64,000 nucleotides of DNA, taken from the NCBI RefSeq assembly GCF_004403395.1, contig NZ_SOGN01000008.1, positions 62,001 to 126,000 on the forward strand, in the 5' to 3' direction. The notes beneath the pieces are model-generated. The model had not been told where the DNA came from. It saw nothing but the letters and a program-made list of their open reading frames with translations, and did not search any database. The stretch is from Cryobacterium cheniae. Its GTDB lineage: Bacteria; Actinomycetota; Actinomycetes; Actinomycetales; Microbacteriaceae. Position numbers and translations under genes: made by a program. How positions within the stretch are numbered: position 1 is the first letter of the stretch; each line of letters begins with the position of its first letter. This document shows positions 52,869 to 61,941 of this stretch, piece after piece.

Positions 52869-52968
52869 GCCGAATATGGTCAATAATCAGACATTTTGCC
52901 GGAGATAACCCTCCTGGACAGGGGTTTACGTGAGGTCCCGGTCGGTGCTTTCCCAGCCGGGGGACACC

Positions 52969-52974
52969 TAGGCT
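52969..52974 (+). promoter_or_regulatory. -10 box of the nitroreductase-like gene
   Basis: TAGGCT lies 7 nt before ATG 52982; no Shine-Dalgarno sequence. Confidence 0.5.
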
Positions 52975-52981
52975 GAGCCTT

Positions 52982-53608
52982 ATGGCTGACTCCGTGAAGT
53001 TCTGGTTCGACCCCTCCTGCCCCTGGGCCTGGATGACCTCCCGCTGGGTGGCCGAGGTCGCCGCCCTGCGCGGTTTCGACGTCGAATGGAAGGTGATGAG
53101 CCTGGCCGTCCTGAACGAGGATCAGGACGTGTCCGAGGAGTACCGCGCGTTTTTCCCGCGTGCCCTCAGATACACCCGCCTGACGCAGGCCGCGCAGGAG
53201 CTGCACGGGCAGAAGACGGTCAAGGCGCTCTACGACGCCCTGGGCGCGCGCATCCACCTCGGTGGCAGCACCGACCCCGACGAAGTCATTCCCGCGGCGC
53301 TCGCCGAGGTGGGCCTGCCGGCATCCTTCATCAGGTGGGCCGACAGCGACACCTACGACCCGCAGATGCGTGCCAGCCACTTCGACGCCCTGGAGCGGGT
53401 GGGCCAGGATGTCGGCACCCCCGTCATCGCCGTAAACGACGTGGCCTTCTTCGGCCCGGTCGTCTCGCCCGCGCCGAGCGGCGACGCGGCACTCCGGCTC
53501 TGGGACGGCGTGCTGGCCGTGGCCGGATGCGACGGTTTCTTCGAGCTGAAGCGTTCCCGCACCCGCGAGCCGATCTTCACCGGTGCTGCGCCGGAACGGA
53601 TGGAGTAA
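52982..53608 (+). CDS. Mycothiol-dependent nitroreductase-like DsbA-family protein
   Basis: A 208-residue DsbA-fold protein close in pattern to Mycobacterium tuberculosis Rv2466c: KFWFDPSCPWAWMTSRW, VMSLAVLNED, GTPVIAVNDVAFFGPVVS, and FFELKRSRTREP. Rv2466c has CPWC; here the motif is CPWA (Cys13, Ala16), leaving only the N-terminal cysteine, which fits a monothiol mechanism with mycothiol. It reduces nitro compounds or disulfides under oxidative stress in relatives. It is probably leaderless and followed by rpiB. Confidence 0.88.
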   Translation: MADSVKFWFDPSCPWAWMTSRWVAEVAALRGFDVEWKVMSLAVLNEDQDVSEEYRAFFPRALRYTRLTQAAQELHGQKTVKALYDALGARIHLGGSTDPDEVIPAALAEVGLPASFIRWADSDTYDPQMRASHFDALERVGQDVGTPVIAVNDVAFFGPVVSPAPSGDAALRLWDGVLAVAGCDGFFELKRSRTREPIFTGAAPERME

Positions 53609-53609
53609 A

Positions 53610-53615
53610 TAGAAT
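53610..53615 (+). promoter_or_regulatory. -10 box of rpiB
   Basis: TAGAAT lies 7 nt before ATG 53623, directly after the upstream stop codon. Confidence 0.5.
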
Positions 53616-53622
53616 CGGATGC

Positions 53623-54111
53623 ATGCGCATCCACATCGCCACTGACCACGCCGGACTCGACTTCAGTCACCAGCTGGCCACGCACCTCACCCAGGCCGGC
53701 CACGATGTCGTGGACCACGGACCCGAGGTCTACGACGCCCTCGACGACTACCCCGGTTTCTGCATCCGAGCGGCCGAGGCCGTCGTCGCCGACCTCGCCC
53801 AGGGCGTCGTCGCGCTCGGCGTCGTGTTCGGCGGCTCGGGCAACGGCGAGCAGATGGCCGCGAACAAGGTGAAGGGCGTGCGCGCCGCGCTGGTCTGGAG
53901 CCTCAACACCGCCCGGCTGGCCCGCGAGCACAACGACGCCAACGTCATCTCCATCGGTGCCAGACAGCACACCATCGAAGACGCCATCGACTTCATCGAC
54001 ACGTTCATCGCGGAGCCGTTCCCCGGCGACGAACGCCACCGCCGCCGCATCTCCCAGCTGGCGGAGTACGAGACGCTCGGCACCATCAACGGCACGCGTC
54101 TCGCCGACTAG
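53623..54111 (+). CDS. rpiB: Ribose-5-phosphate isomerase B
   Basis: A 162-residue RpiB/LacAB-type isomerase interconverting ribose 5-phosphate and ribulose 5-phosphate. RIHIATDHAGLDFSHQL holds the phosphate-binding Asp/His, VVFGGSGNGEQMAANKVKGVRAAL the sugar-binding loop, and EHNDANVISIGAR the family signature. The actinobacterial subtype uses Glu rather than Cys as base (SGNGEQMAANK). It lies 14 bp after the nitroreductase gene and 2 bp before the nei-like gene. Confidence 0.93.
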   Translation: MRIHIATDHAGLDFSHQLATHLTQAGHDVVDHGPEVYDALDDYPGFCIRAAEAVVADLAQGVVALGVVFGGSGNGEQMAANKVKGVRAALVWSLNTARLAREHNDANVISIGARQHTIEDAIDFIDTFIAEPFPGDERHRRRISQLAEYETLGTINGTRLAD

Positions 54112-54113
54112 CC

Positions 54114-55097
54114 GTGCCCGAGGGTCATTCCGTCCACCGCATCGCGCGCCAGTTCGCCCGTAACTTCGTCGGCAAACGCATCGGGGTGTCGTCCCCGCAG
54201 GGCCGGTTCGTGGACGGTGCTGCGATGCTCGACGGCCACACGATGACGGATGCCCGCACCGTCGGCAAGCAGATGTTCCTGGAGTTCGACAACGGGCTCT
54301 GGCTGCGCGTGCACCTGGGGCTCTACGGGGCCTGGGATTTCGCCGGGGACATCCGGGTCGACGCCACCGTCGCATCCGCCAACGGTCGCATGGGCCAGAC
54401 CGGCATGCGCGGTACCGGGGACGCCGTGCTCGACTCGGCCGGGGAGAACTCGCTTCGAAGCATCGGCGCGCCCCGCCTGACCCGGCTGCGGATGGCGGAA
54501 AACGAGAAGATCAGCGTCGAACCCGACGGTTTCCCGCCCGACCCCATCGGCCAGGTGCGGGTGCGCCTGCTCGGCACCGACGTCGTGGCGGACCTGCGCG
54601 GACCCACGGCCTGCGAGGTCCTCGACCCCCTGCAGGTGCAGGCGGCCATGGACCGCCTCGGACCCGACCCGATGCTCGACGACAGCCCCGCCGCCGAGGA
54701 CCGCTTCGTGGAGGTGGTGCGGAAGAAACCCACCCCGATCGGGCGCCTGCTGATGGACCAGTCCGTGGTCAGCGGCATCGGCAACGTCTACCGGGCCGAA
54801 CTTCTGTTCCGTGCCGGCCTGAACCCCTATGCCCCCGGTAAGTCGCTCAGCGACGAGCAGGCACGGGCACTCTGGCGCGACTGGGCGTACCTGCTGAAGA
54901 TCGGCGTGGCGACCGGGCAGATGATGACCATGGACGGCCTCAGCGATGCGGCCCACCGGCGCGCCATGAAAAGACGGGCCGACCGGCACTGGGTCTACAA
55001 GCGCGAGGGGCTGCCCTGCCGGGTCTGCGGCACGCACATCACCCTGGAGGAGATGGCCGCCCGCAAGCTCTACTGGTGCCCGAAGTGCCAGGCCTGA
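54114..55097 (+). CDS. nei: Fpg/Nei family DNA glycosylase
   Basis: A 327-residue base-excision glycosylase/AP lyase. The N terminus PEGHSVHRIARQF supplies the catalytic Pro2 and Glu3. The helix-two-turn-helix follows (MDQSVVSGIGNVYRAELLF), and the C-terminal zinc finger CRVCGTHI to YWCPKCQA has four Cys. It removes oxidised bases. GTG 54114 starts the protein exactly at the conserved terminus. It is probably co-transcribed with rpiB. Confidence 0.93.
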   Translation: MPEGHSVHRIARQFARNFVGKRIGVSSPQGRFVDGAAMLDGHTMTDARTVGKQMFLEFDNGLWLRVHLGLYGAWDFAGDIRVDATVASANGRMGQTGMRGTGDAVLDSAGENSLRSIGAPRLTRLRMAENEKISVEPDGFPPDPIGQVRVRLLGTDVVADLRGPTACEVLDPLQVQAAMDRLGPDPMLDDSPAAEDRFVEVVRKKPTPIGRLLMDQSVVSGIGNVYRAELLFRAGLNPYAPGKSLSDEQARALWRDWAYLLKIGVATGQMMTMDGLSDAAHRRAMKRRADRHWVYKREGLPCRVCGTHITLEEMAARKLYWCPKCQA

Positions 55098-55153
55098 CCC
55101 GCTTCACCTGACCTGCCTGACCTGATCTGCCCCACGACCAGAACCGGAAACCG

Positions 55154-55792
55154 ATGAGACACAACCCCATTTTCGCGCTGGAAGACCCGGCCGAGATCCG
55201 CCGTCTCATCCGGGAGCACCCGTGGGCCACGCTGATCAGTCACACCGATTCGGGTCTGGTGGCCTCCCATTACCCGGTGCTGCTCGAGGAGGAGGGCGGC
55301 GGGGCCGACGAGATCGTGCTGGTCGGCCACGTCGGCCGCCCCGACGAGGCCCTGCACGAGCTCGGCCGGCACGAGCTGCTGGTGATCATCCAGGGGCCCC
55401 ACGGCTACATCTCACCCGGCTGGTACGACCCGGCGCCCGCCGTTCCGACCTGGAACTTCATCACCGCGCACCTCCACGGCACGCCCGAACTGCTCAGCGA
55501 CGACGAGAACCTGCGGGTGCTGGGCCGCCTGGTCGACCATTTCGAGGAACGGATGCCCGAGCCCCGACGCCTCTTCGGCACCGACGCCGACGCCGCCTAT
55601 GCCGCCCGCATCGTGGCCGGTACGGTCGGTTTCCGGCTCTCGGTGAGCCGGTTCACCGCCAAGAGCAAGCTCAGCCAGAACAAGCCGGCCGAGACCGTGG
55701 CGCGCATCCTGGGCGTACTCGACGGCGACGGGCCTTACGCCAGCCCGGGTCTCGCGGCCGAGATGCGCCGGGTGCACGGGGCCGACCGGTGA
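55154..55792 (+). CDS. FMN-binding PaiB-like protein
   Basis: A 212-residue split-barrel flavin-binding protein of the PaiB/negative-regulator family. It begins MRHNPIFALEDPAEIRRLIREHPWATLIS and contains QGPHGYISPGWY and VPTWNFITAHLHG, the family fingerprint, with KSKLSQNKPA near the C terminus. In Bacillus PaiB is linked to sporulation control; in actinobacteria it is better viewed as an FMN-binding protein of unknown role. Its stop overlaps the amidohydrolase GTG. Confidence 0.88.
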   Translation: MRHNPIFALEDPAEIRRLIREHPWATLISHTDSGLVASHYPVLLEEEGGGADEIVLVGHVGRPDEALHELGRHELLVIIQGPHGYISPGWYDPAPAVPTWNFITAHLHGTPELLSDDENLRVLGRLVDHFEERMPEPRRLFGTDADAAYAARIVAGTVGFRLSVSRFTAKSKLSQNKPAETVARILGVLDGDGPYASPGLAAEMRRVHGADR

Positions 55793-57318
55793 GCGGCTCC
55801 GCGCCCGCGCCCGCGCCCGTCCCCGCGCCCGTCCCGGCATCCGCTGCGGCACCTCCGCTGGTGCTGCGGAACGGCCGACTGCCCGGCGGCGACGAGATCG
55901 TGGACACGCTGATCATCGACGGCCGGGTGCGCCGGATGGGCTATCTCGGCCCGGCGGCTGCGGGCATCCGTTCGGTCGATCTGGCCGAACGCTGGCTGAT
56001 TCCGGGCCTCTGGGACAATCATGTGCATTTCAGCCAGTGGGCGCAGACGAACCAGCGGCTGGATCTGACCGGCGCCGACAGCGCGTCGGCCGCGGCCTCC
56101 CTCGTTGCCGGGCGGGCGCCGGCCGTGGGGCCGGGGGAGACCCTGGTCGGCTTCGGGTTTCGCGACGGCCTGTGGCCGGATGCCCCGAGCCGGGCCCTCC
56201 TGGACGCCGCCGCCGGCACCGTCCCGGTCGTCCTGATCAGCGGAGATCTGCATTCCTGCTGGCTGAACTCGGCCGCGCTCGCCCGCCACGGTCACCCGCA
56301 GCACCCCACCGGGCTGCTTCGCGAAGAGGACGCCTTCGCCGTCGTGCGGGCACTCGCCGAGGTGCCCGACGCGGTGATGGACGGCTGGGCCGACAGCGCG
56401 GCCCGGGCCGCGGCATCCCGCGGGGTCGTGGGCATCGTCGAAATGGAGATGGACTGGAACCTGGACACCTGGCGGCGGCGAATCCGGGGCGGCACCGACT
56501 CGCTGCGGGTGGAGTTCGGCGTGTACACGCAGCACCTGGAACGCGCCATCGCGCTGGGGCTGCAGAGCGGCGCCGGCGTCGACGGCACCGACGGGCTGCT
56601 CACCGTGGGGCCCTACAAGGTGATCACGGACGGCTCGCTGAACACCCGCACCGCGTACTGCGTGGACGAGTATCCCGGCCTCGAGGGTCAGACCGGGGCA
56701 CATGGGCTGCTCAACGTGCCGCCGGAGGAGCTGCGCGCGCATCTCGGCCGGGCCGTGGCCGCGGGCATCCGCCCCGCCGTGCACGCCATCGGCGACCGGG
56801 CCAACGCGCTGGCCCTCGACGCGTTCGAGCGGCTCGGCTGCGCCGGAAGCATCGAGCACGCGCAGCTTCTCGCCCAGGAGGACGTCGCCCGCTTCGCCCG
56901 GCTCGGTGTGGTGGCGAGCGTGCAGCCCGAGCACGCGCTCGACGACCGGGACGTCGCCGACCGTTACTGGGCGGGACGCACCGACCGGGCCTTCGTGCTG
57001 AAAAGCCTGCTGGACGCCGGGGTCACGCTCGCGCTCGGGTCCGACGCGCCGGTCGCGCCGCTGGACCCGTGGGTGAGCATCGCGGCCGCCGTCGGGCGCA
57101 CCCGCGGCGGCCGCGAACCGTGGCACGCCGAGCAGGCCATCTCGCGGCAGGCCGCGCTCGCCGCGTCCACGCGCGGCCGGCATCGCGTTCTGGTGGGGGA
57201 CGTCGCCGACCTTGCGGTGTGCGAGATCGACCCGTTCGTCGCCTCCGTGCCCGACCTGCGACGGATGCCCGTGGCCGCCACCCTGCTCGCCGGCCGCTTC
57301 ACCCACGCCGCACTCTGA
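55789..57318 (+). CDS. Amidohydrolase family protein, YtcJ-like
   Basis: A 509-residue metal-dependent amidohydrolase. The N terminus is an unusual Ala/Pro-rich tail of about 25 residues (PAPAPVPAPVPASAAAPP). The amidohydrolase metal motif LWDNHVHFSQW and later AVHAIGDRAN, HAQLLAQED and GSDAPVAPLDP supply the His/Asp ligands. YtcJ-type enzymes hydrolyse N-substituted formamides or related amides; the substrate here is unknown. GTG overlaps the upstream stop as GTGA. Confidence 0.88.
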   Translation: MSGSAPAPAPVPAPVPASAAAPPLVLRNGRLPGGDEIVDTLIIDGRVRRMGYLGPAAAGIRSVDLAERWLIPGLWDNHVHFSQWAQTNQRLDLTGADSASAAASLVAGRAPAVGPGETLVGFGFRDGLWPDAPSRALLDAAAGTVPVVLISGDLHSCWLNSAALARHGHPQHPTGLLREEDAFAVVRALAEVPDAVMDGWADSAARAAASRGVVGIVEMEMDWNLDTWRRRIRGGTDSLRVEFGVYTQHLERAIALGLQSGAGVDGTDGLLTVGPYKVITDGSLNTRTAYCVDEYPGLEGQTGAHGLLNVPPEELRAHLGRAVAAGIRPAVHAIGDRANALALDAFERLGCAGSIEHAQLLAQEDVARFARLGVVASVQPEHALDDRDVADRYWAGRTDRAFVLKSLLDAGVTLALGSDAPVAPLDPWVSIAAAVGRTRGGREPWHAEQAISRQAALAASTRGRHRVLVGDVADLAVCEIDPFVASVPDLRRMPVAATLLAGRFTHAAL

Positions 57319-57343
57319 CCGGCCGCCCGTCATGTGCGGCCGG
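57319..57343 (+). terminator. Possible terminator after the amidohydrolase gene
   Basis: CCGGCCGC (57319-57326) pairs with GCGGCCGG (57336-57343) around a 9-nt loop; no U-tract follows. Confidence 0.35.
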
Positions 57344-57437
57344 GCTCGCCGGCCGCCGGCGCCGATTTCCGCGACACTGACCGTTCCCTGAGCATCCCGA
57401 TGCCCGGACCCGGACCGGACAGGAGCAGAATTGAACA

Positions 57438-58409
57438 ATGAGTGAGATCGCGAATTCCAAACTGGCCATCATCGGAGCCGGTGCCGTCGGGTCGTCCCTG
57501 GCCTACGCCTCCCTGATCCGGCAATCCGCGCGGGAAGTCGTGCTGTACGACATCAACGGACCCAAGGTGGAGGCCGAGGTCCTCGATCTGGCCCACGGCA
57601 CCCAGTTCACCGGTGCCTCCTGCGTGGCCGGCGGCAGCGACCTCGACGCTATCGCCGGCGCGAACATGGTGGTGATCACGGCCGGGGCCAGGCAGCATCC
57701 CGGCCAGTCCCGGCTCGAGATGGCCGGCGTCAACGTGGGAATCCTGCGGGAGCTGATGCCCAAGCTGGTCGAGCGGGCCCCGGGAGCCGTCTACATGCTC
57801 GTCACCAACCCCTGCGATGTGCTGGCCTACGCCGCACGCCAATTCAGCGGTCTGCCGGCCGAGCGCGTCTTCGGTTCGGGCACGGTGCTCGATTCCTCCC
57901 GGCTGCGCTGGATGCTCGCGCACCGCGTCGGAGTCGCGATCGCCAATGTGCACGCCGTGATCGTCGGCGAGCACGGCGATTCGGAGTTCCCGCTCTGGTC
58001 CCAGGCCCGGATCGGTCCGATCTCCCTGGCCGAGTGGGTGCAGGACGACATCTCGCCCAAGGGCCTGGTGCCGTTCTCGGAGGCGGAGTTCGATGCGATC
58101 ACCGAGAGTGTGAAGAGCGCGGCCTACACGGTCATCGCCGGCAAGGGCGCCACGAACTACGCGATCGGACTCTCGGGCGCCCGGATCGTCGAGGCCGTGC
58201 TGCGGGACGAGGGCGCGGTGCTTCCGGTCAGCTCGGTGCTCACGAACTACCGCGGAATCAGCAATGTGGCGCTGTCGGTGCCAAGCGTGATCAACGCCGA
58301 GGGCGTCTCCCGGGTGATCGAGGTGCCCTTCAACGAGAAGGAGCAGGAACTGTTCGAGCACTCGGCGGCGACACTGCGCCAGACGCTGGACAGCCTGGGA
58401 CTCGACTGA
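57438..58409 (+). CDS. ldh: L-lactate dehydrogenase
   Basis: A 323-residue lactate dehydrogenase. GAGAVGSSLAY is the NAD-binding loop, TAGARQHPGQSRLEM carries the specificity Gln of lactate rather than malate dehydrogenase, and GEHGDSEFPLWSQ holds the catalytic His. It interconverts pyruvate and lactate. The ATG at 57438 has AGGAG 13 nt upstream, a loose spacing. It is monocistronic and ends before tRNA-Gly. Confidence 0.95.
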   Translation: MSEIANSKLAIIGAGAVGSSLAYASLIRQSAREVVLYDINGPKVEAEVLDLAHGTQFTGASCVAGGSDLDAIAGANMVVITAGARQHPGQSRLEMAGVNVGILRELMPKLVERAPGAVYMLVTNPCDVLAYAARQFSGLPAERVFGSGTVLDSSRLRWMLAHRVGVAIANVHAVIVGEHGDSEFPLWSQARIGPISLAEWVQDDISPKGLVPFSEAEFDAITESVKSAAYTVIAGKGATNYAIGLSGARIVEAVLRDEGAVLPVSSVLTNYRGISNVALSVPSVINAEGVSRVIEVPFNEKEQELFEHSAATLRQTLDSLGLD

Positions 58410-58441
58410 GGCCTGGGCGGCGGTCCGATTCGGGCCTGTTC

Positions 58442-58515
58442 TGGAGGGGATGACGGGAATCGAACCCGCGCCATCAGTTTGGAAAACTGAGGCTCTACCA
58501 TTGAGCTACATCCCC
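58442..58515 (-). tRNA. tRNA-Gly (anticodon TCC)
   Basis: Minus-strand cloverleaf: acceptor GGGGATG pairs with CATCCCC, anticodon loop TTTCCAA, T arm GCGGG/CCCGT with TTCGATT. CCA is encoded after discriminator T. It converges with ldh. Confidence 0.96.
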
Positions 58516-58684
58516 TGGGCGCAGTCTCCTGCGCACTCCCACAGCGTAGTACACCTTGGCGGTCGCCTGCTCCACGTCCCGGCCCGCGGCATCCGGACCG
58601 TGCAGTAGACTTACCGAGGTCATTCCGCGAATTGCGTGTACTTTGCGCGCCAAGCGGATGCCATCACCGGGTTGAGATATTGTC

Positions 58685-58761
58685 CGGGGCGTAGCTCAGC
58701 TTGGTAGAGCGCTCGGTTTGGGGCCGAGAGGTCGCAGGTTCGAATCCTGTCGCCCCGACCA
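58685..58761 (+). tRNA. tRNA-Pro (anticodon TGG)
   Basis: Plus-strand cloverleaf: acceptor CGGGGCG pairs with CGCCCCG, anticodon loop TTTGGGG, T arm GCAGG/CCTGT with TTCGAAT. CCA is encoded. It lies just upstream of tig and is divergent from tRNA-Gly. Confidence 0.96.
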
Positions 58762-58801
58762 ACACCCCCCTATACATCGGTCGAACACAGGAGATTGCCA
58801 C

Positions 58802-60268
58802 GTGAAGTCCACGGTAGAAAAACTGAGCCCCACTCGCGCGAAGGTCACCATCTCGGTGGCCCCCGAGGAGTTGAAGCCCAGCATCACCCACGCCTACGGC
58901 CACATCGCCGAGGACATCAACATTCCCGGCTTCCGCAAGGGCAAGGTCCCGCCGGCCATCATCGACCAGCGCGTCGGCAAGTCCGCCGTGCTGGAGCACG
59001 CGGTCAACGAGAGCCTCGACGGTTTCTACCGCACGGCCGTGAGCGAGCACAAGCTGCGCCCGCTGGGCCGCCCCGAGGCCGACATCGTCGCCTGGCCCAG
59101 TGACAAGGACTTCTCCGGAGACCTGGAGTTGGCCATCGAGGTCGACGTGCGCCCCGAGATCGACCTGCCGAACTACTCCGGCCTGAAGCTCACCGTCGAC
59201 GCCGTCGAGGTGTCCGACGACGAGGTCACCGAGGAGCTCGACAACCTGCGCAGCCGCTTCGGCACGCTCGTCACCGTCGACCGCCCCGCCACCACGGGCG
59301 ACTTCGCCCAGATCGACCTGATCGCCGCCATCAGCGGCGTCGAGGTCGACAACGCCAGCGGGATCTCCTATGAGATCGGCTCCGGCGACCTCATCGACGG
59401 CATCGACGAGGCGCTCGACTCCCTCAGCGCCGGCGAGACCACCACCTTCAACTCCAACCTCATGGGTGGGGACCACGAGGGCGAGACCGCCGAGATCACC
59501 GTCACCGTCATCGCCGTCAAGGAGCGCGAGCTTCCCACCGCCGACGACGACTTCGCGCAGATCGCCAGCGAGTTCGACACCATCGCCGAGCTAACCGAGA
59601 GCCTCAAGGTCCAGGTCGAGCGCTCCAAGGTCTTCGGCCAGGGAACCCAGGCCCGCGAGAAGCTCGTTGACCAGCTCCTCGAGTCGGTCGAGGTTCCGAT
59701 CCCGACCGCGATCATCGAGGACGAGGTTCGTCGCCACCTCGAGGGCGAGAACCGCCTCGAAGACGCCGAGCACCGCGCCGAGGTCACCGAGTCCAGCGAG
59801 AAGACGTTCCGTCAGCAGATCCTGCTCGACACGATCGCCGAGGCCGAGAAGGTCCAGGTCAGCCAGGACGAGCTCACCCAGTACCTGATCCAGGGCGCAG
59901 CCCAGTACGGCATGGACCCGAGCGAATTCGTTCAGGCGCTGAGCGGCAACGGTCAGATCCCGTCGATGGTGGCCGAGGTCGCCCGCAACAAGGCCCTCGC
60001 CATCGCCCTGGGCAAGGCCGAGGTCGTTGACTCCAACGGCAACGCCGTCGACCTGTCCGAGTTCGTCGCGATCGCCGACGAGGCGTCCGACGAGGACGAG
60101 GAGATCGAGGAAGACGACTCCAACGCCGCCGAGGTCGAGGCTGAGGTCGACGCCGAGGTCGAGGCCATCAAGGCCGCCGAGGCCAAGGCCGCCAAGGCCA
60201 AGGCCGCCAAGGCGAAGTCGGCCAAGGCCGCCGCGGCCAAGAAGAAGGCCGACGCCGCCAAGAAGTAG
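58802..60268 (+). CDS. tig: Trigger factor
   Basis: A 488-residue ribosome-bound chaperone. The ribosome-docking signature [13 protein letters not shown] is in the N-terminal domain. A PPIase domain ([20 protein letters not shown] and [18 protein letters not shown]) and the C-terminal chaperone arms follow. The end of the protein is an acidic segment followed by an Ala/Lys-rich tail ([15 protein letters not shown]), a common actinobacterial addition. GTG follows AGGAGA. The tig-clpP1-clpP2-clpX order is conserved across bacteria. Confidence 0.97.
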   Translation: MKSTVEKLSPTRAKVTISVAPEELKPSITHAYGHIAEDINIPGFRKGKVPPAIIDQRVGKSAVLEHAVNESLDGFYRTAVSEHKLRPLGRPEADIVAWPSDKDFSGDLELAIEVDVRPEIDLPNYSGLKLTVDAVEVSDDEVTEELDNLRSRFGTLVTVDRPATTGDFAQIDLIAAISGVEVDNASGISYEIGSGDLIDGIDEALDSLSAGETTTFNSNLMGGDHEGETAEITVTVIAVKERELPTADDDFAQIASEFDTIAELTESLKVQVERSKVFGQGTQAREKLVDQLLESVEVPIPTAIIEDEVRRHLEGENRLEDAEHRAEVTESSEKTFRQQILLDTIAEAEKVQVSQDELTQYLIQGAAQYGMDPSEFVQALSGNGQIPSMVAEVARNKALAIALGKAEVVDSNGNAVDLSEFVAIADEASDEDEEIEEDDSNAAEVEAEVDAEVEAIKAAEAKAAKAKAAKAKSAKAAAAKKKADAAKK

Positions 60269-60295
60269 CACCATCACCACCGCTCAGGCGAGCCG

Positions 60296-60328
60296 ACGGG
60301 CCGGATGTCACAGACATCCGGCCCGTTT
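60296..60328 (+). terminator. Terminator after tig
   Basis: A perfect 14-bp stem (60296-60309 with 60313-60326) around a 3-nt loop, ending in TTT. Confidence 0.85.
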
Positions 60329-60384
60329 CGCGTCTCCGCCCGACGGTCGTGCGGGGCGCGCCACAGTGGCCCACGGCGGCGCGT

Positions 60385-60402
60385 TATCTGCCGAGGGCGA
60401 AC
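60385..60402 (+). promoter_or_regulatory. ClgR-like activator site upstream of clpP1
   Basis: The 18-mer ending in RGGCGAAC fits the ClgR operator consensus as I recall it (WNNWCGCYNANRGCGWWS) at 16 of 18 positions. It lies about 45 bp upstream of the likely transcription start, where ClgR activates clpP in corynebacteria and streptomycetes. Confidence 0.4.
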
Positions 60403-60427
60403 AGAGCCGTTCCGGAGCGTCGGCTCC

Positions 60428-60435
60428 TATAGATT
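60428..60435 (+). promoter_or_regulatory. -10 region of the clpP1 promoter
   Basis: TATAGATT contains overlapping TATAGA and TAGATT hexamers about 35 bp before the clpP1 ATG. Confidence 0.45.
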
Positions 60436-60468
60436 CATTCTGAAGCGACAAGTGAAACGGAGCGCGAC

Positions 60469-61068
60469 ATGGCCGAAATGACACCCACACCCGGCGTTTT
60501 TGACCGACTGCTGAAAGACCGCATCATCTGGCTGGGTTCAGAGGTCCGGGATGAGAACGCCAACGAGATTTGTGCCAAGATCCTGCTGCTGGCCGCAGAG
60601 GACTCGGAACGGGACATCTTCCTGTACATCAACTCGCCCGGCGGCTCGATCACGGCGGGCATGGCCATTTACGACACGATGAGGTTCGTTCCGAACGACA
60701 TCGTCACCGTCGGCATCGGACTCGCCGCGTCGATGGGACAGTTCCTGTTGTCCTCCGGCACCAAGGGCAAGCGGTACATCACCCCCAACGCCCGCGTTCT
60801 GTTGCACCAGCCGTCCGGCGGATTCGGTGGCACGGCCGCCGACATCCAGACCCAGGCCAAGGTCATCCTGGACATGAAGAAGCGGATGGCCGAACTCACG
60901 GCCGAGCAGACCGGCAAATCGGTCGAGCAGGTCCTCATCGACAACGACCGCGACAACTGGTTCACCGCCGACGAGGCCGTGGCCTATGGTTTCGTCGACC
61001 ACCTGCGCGGCTCCGCGTCGGAAGTAATCGGCGGCGGCGGCACCGACGACTCAGTGAACAAGAAGTAG
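60469..61068 (+). CDS. clpP1: ATP-dependent Clp protease proteolytic subunit ClpP1
   Basis: A 199-residue ClpP. Catalytic Ser88 ([11 protein letters not shown]) and His113 (LLHQPSGG) are present, with the Asp in the [13 protein letters not shown] segment. In actinobacteria ClpP1 and ClpP2 form a mixed 14-mer that works with ClpX or ClpC1. CGGAG lies 8 nt before the ATG. It is followed after 14 bp by clpP2. Confidence 0.97.
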   Translation: MAEMTPTPGVFDRLLKDRIIWLGSEVRDENANEICAKILLLAAEDSERDIFLYINSPGGSITAGMAIYDTMRFVPNDIVTVGIGLAASMGQFLLSSGTKGKRYITPNARVLLHQPSGGFGGTAADIQTQAKVILDMKKRMAELTAEQTGKSVEQVLIDNDRDNWFTADEAVAYGFVDHLRGSASEVIGGGGTDDSVNKK

Positions 61069-61082
61069 GACGGGCAGACGAC

Positions 61083-61754
61083 ATGGAATTCACCAATTTT
61101 GGTCACCAGGCCGGGGGCAGCGCTCCGCAGTCACCCGAGGCCCGTTACATCCTTCCCACCTTCGAAGAGCGCACGGCCTACGGCTACAAGCGCCAGGACC
61201 CCTACGCGAAACTCTTCGAGGACCGCATCATCTTCCTCGGCGTGCAGGTCGACGACGCGTCCGCCGATGACGTCATGGCCCAGCTCCTCGTGCTCGAGAG
61301 CCAGGACCCCGACCGCGACATCGTGATGTACATCAACTCACCCGGTGGCTCCTTCACCGCGATGACGGCGATCTACGACACCATGCAGTACATCCGCCCG
61401 CACATCCAGACGGTCTGCCTCGGCCAGGCGGCCTCCGCCGCCGCCGTGCTGCTGGCCGGCGGCACGCCCGGCAAGCGCCTCGCCCTGCCGAACGCGCGCA
61501 TCCTCATCCACCAGCCTTCGGCGGGCGGCCAGGGTGGCGGTCAGGCGTCCGACATCGAGATCCAGGCCGCGGAGATTCAGCGGATGCGTGAGTGGCTCGA
61601 ATTCACCATCTCCCACCACTCCAACCGCACCGCGGAGCAGGTTCACAAGGACATCGACCGCGACAAGATCCTCGGCGCCGTCGAGGCACTCGAGTACGGG
61701 CTGATCGACCAGATCCTGACCAGCCGCAAAAACGTGCCCACGCTCGTCAAGTAG
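61083..61754 (+). CDS. clpP2: ATP-dependent Clp protease proteolytic subunit ClpP2
   Basis: A 223-residue ClpP paralogue with an N-terminal extension of about 30 residues (propeptide) before the core. Catalytic Ser118 ([14 protein letters not shown]) and His143 (LIHQPSAGG) are present. It partners with ClpP1; in mycobacteria the ClpP2 ring docks the ATPase. It is the last gene of the clpP1P2 operon and is followed by a strong hairpin. Confidence 0.97.
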   Translation: MEFTNFGHQAGGSAPQSPEARYILPTFEERTAYGYKRQDPYAKLFEDRIIFLGVQVDDASADDVMAQLLVLESQDPDRDIVMYINSPGGSFTAMTAIYDTMQYIRPHIQTVCLGQAASAAAVLLAGGTPGKRLALPNARILIHQPSAGGQGGGQASDIEIQAAEIQRMREWLEFTISHHSNRTAEQVHKDIDRDKILGAVEALEYGLIDQILTSRKNVPTLVK

Positions 61755-61770
61755 ACGAGCGAACCGTGAC

Positions 61771-61816
61771 CGCGACGGATGTCCGGGCTCAGCTGAGCCG
61801 GGCATCCGTCGCGTTT
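61771..61816 (+). terminator. Terminator after clpP2
   Basis: The outer stem CGCGACGGATG/CATCCGTCGCG (61771-61781 with 61803-61813) is extended by a ten-pair inner stem with one mismatch, and is followed by TTT. Confidence 0.85.
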
Positions 61817-61903
61817 GCCATGTCGGGGGGTCCCTGTAGACCGGTGCCGGAACGTTATCCGGCAGAAGCGGTCAGCCTGCACCCGTGGTTCATGGGCACA
61901 AGC

Positions 61904-61909
61904 TAGGCT
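61904..61909 (+). promoter_or_regulatory. -10 box of clpX
   Basis: TAGGCT in the 187-bp clpP2-clpX gap, 32 bp before the clpX ATG, which has its own GGAGGAGG ribosome-binding site. Confidence 0.4.
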
Positions 61910-61941
61910 CAATGCAGCGAATCGATGGAGGAGGCTGACGG

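Noticed and set aside
58440-58520. Short protein frames overlapping the tRNA-Gly and tRNA-Pro genes
   Set aside because: They are artefacts of reading tRNA genes in frame (for example [14 protein letters not shown] peptides), a well-known false annotation.
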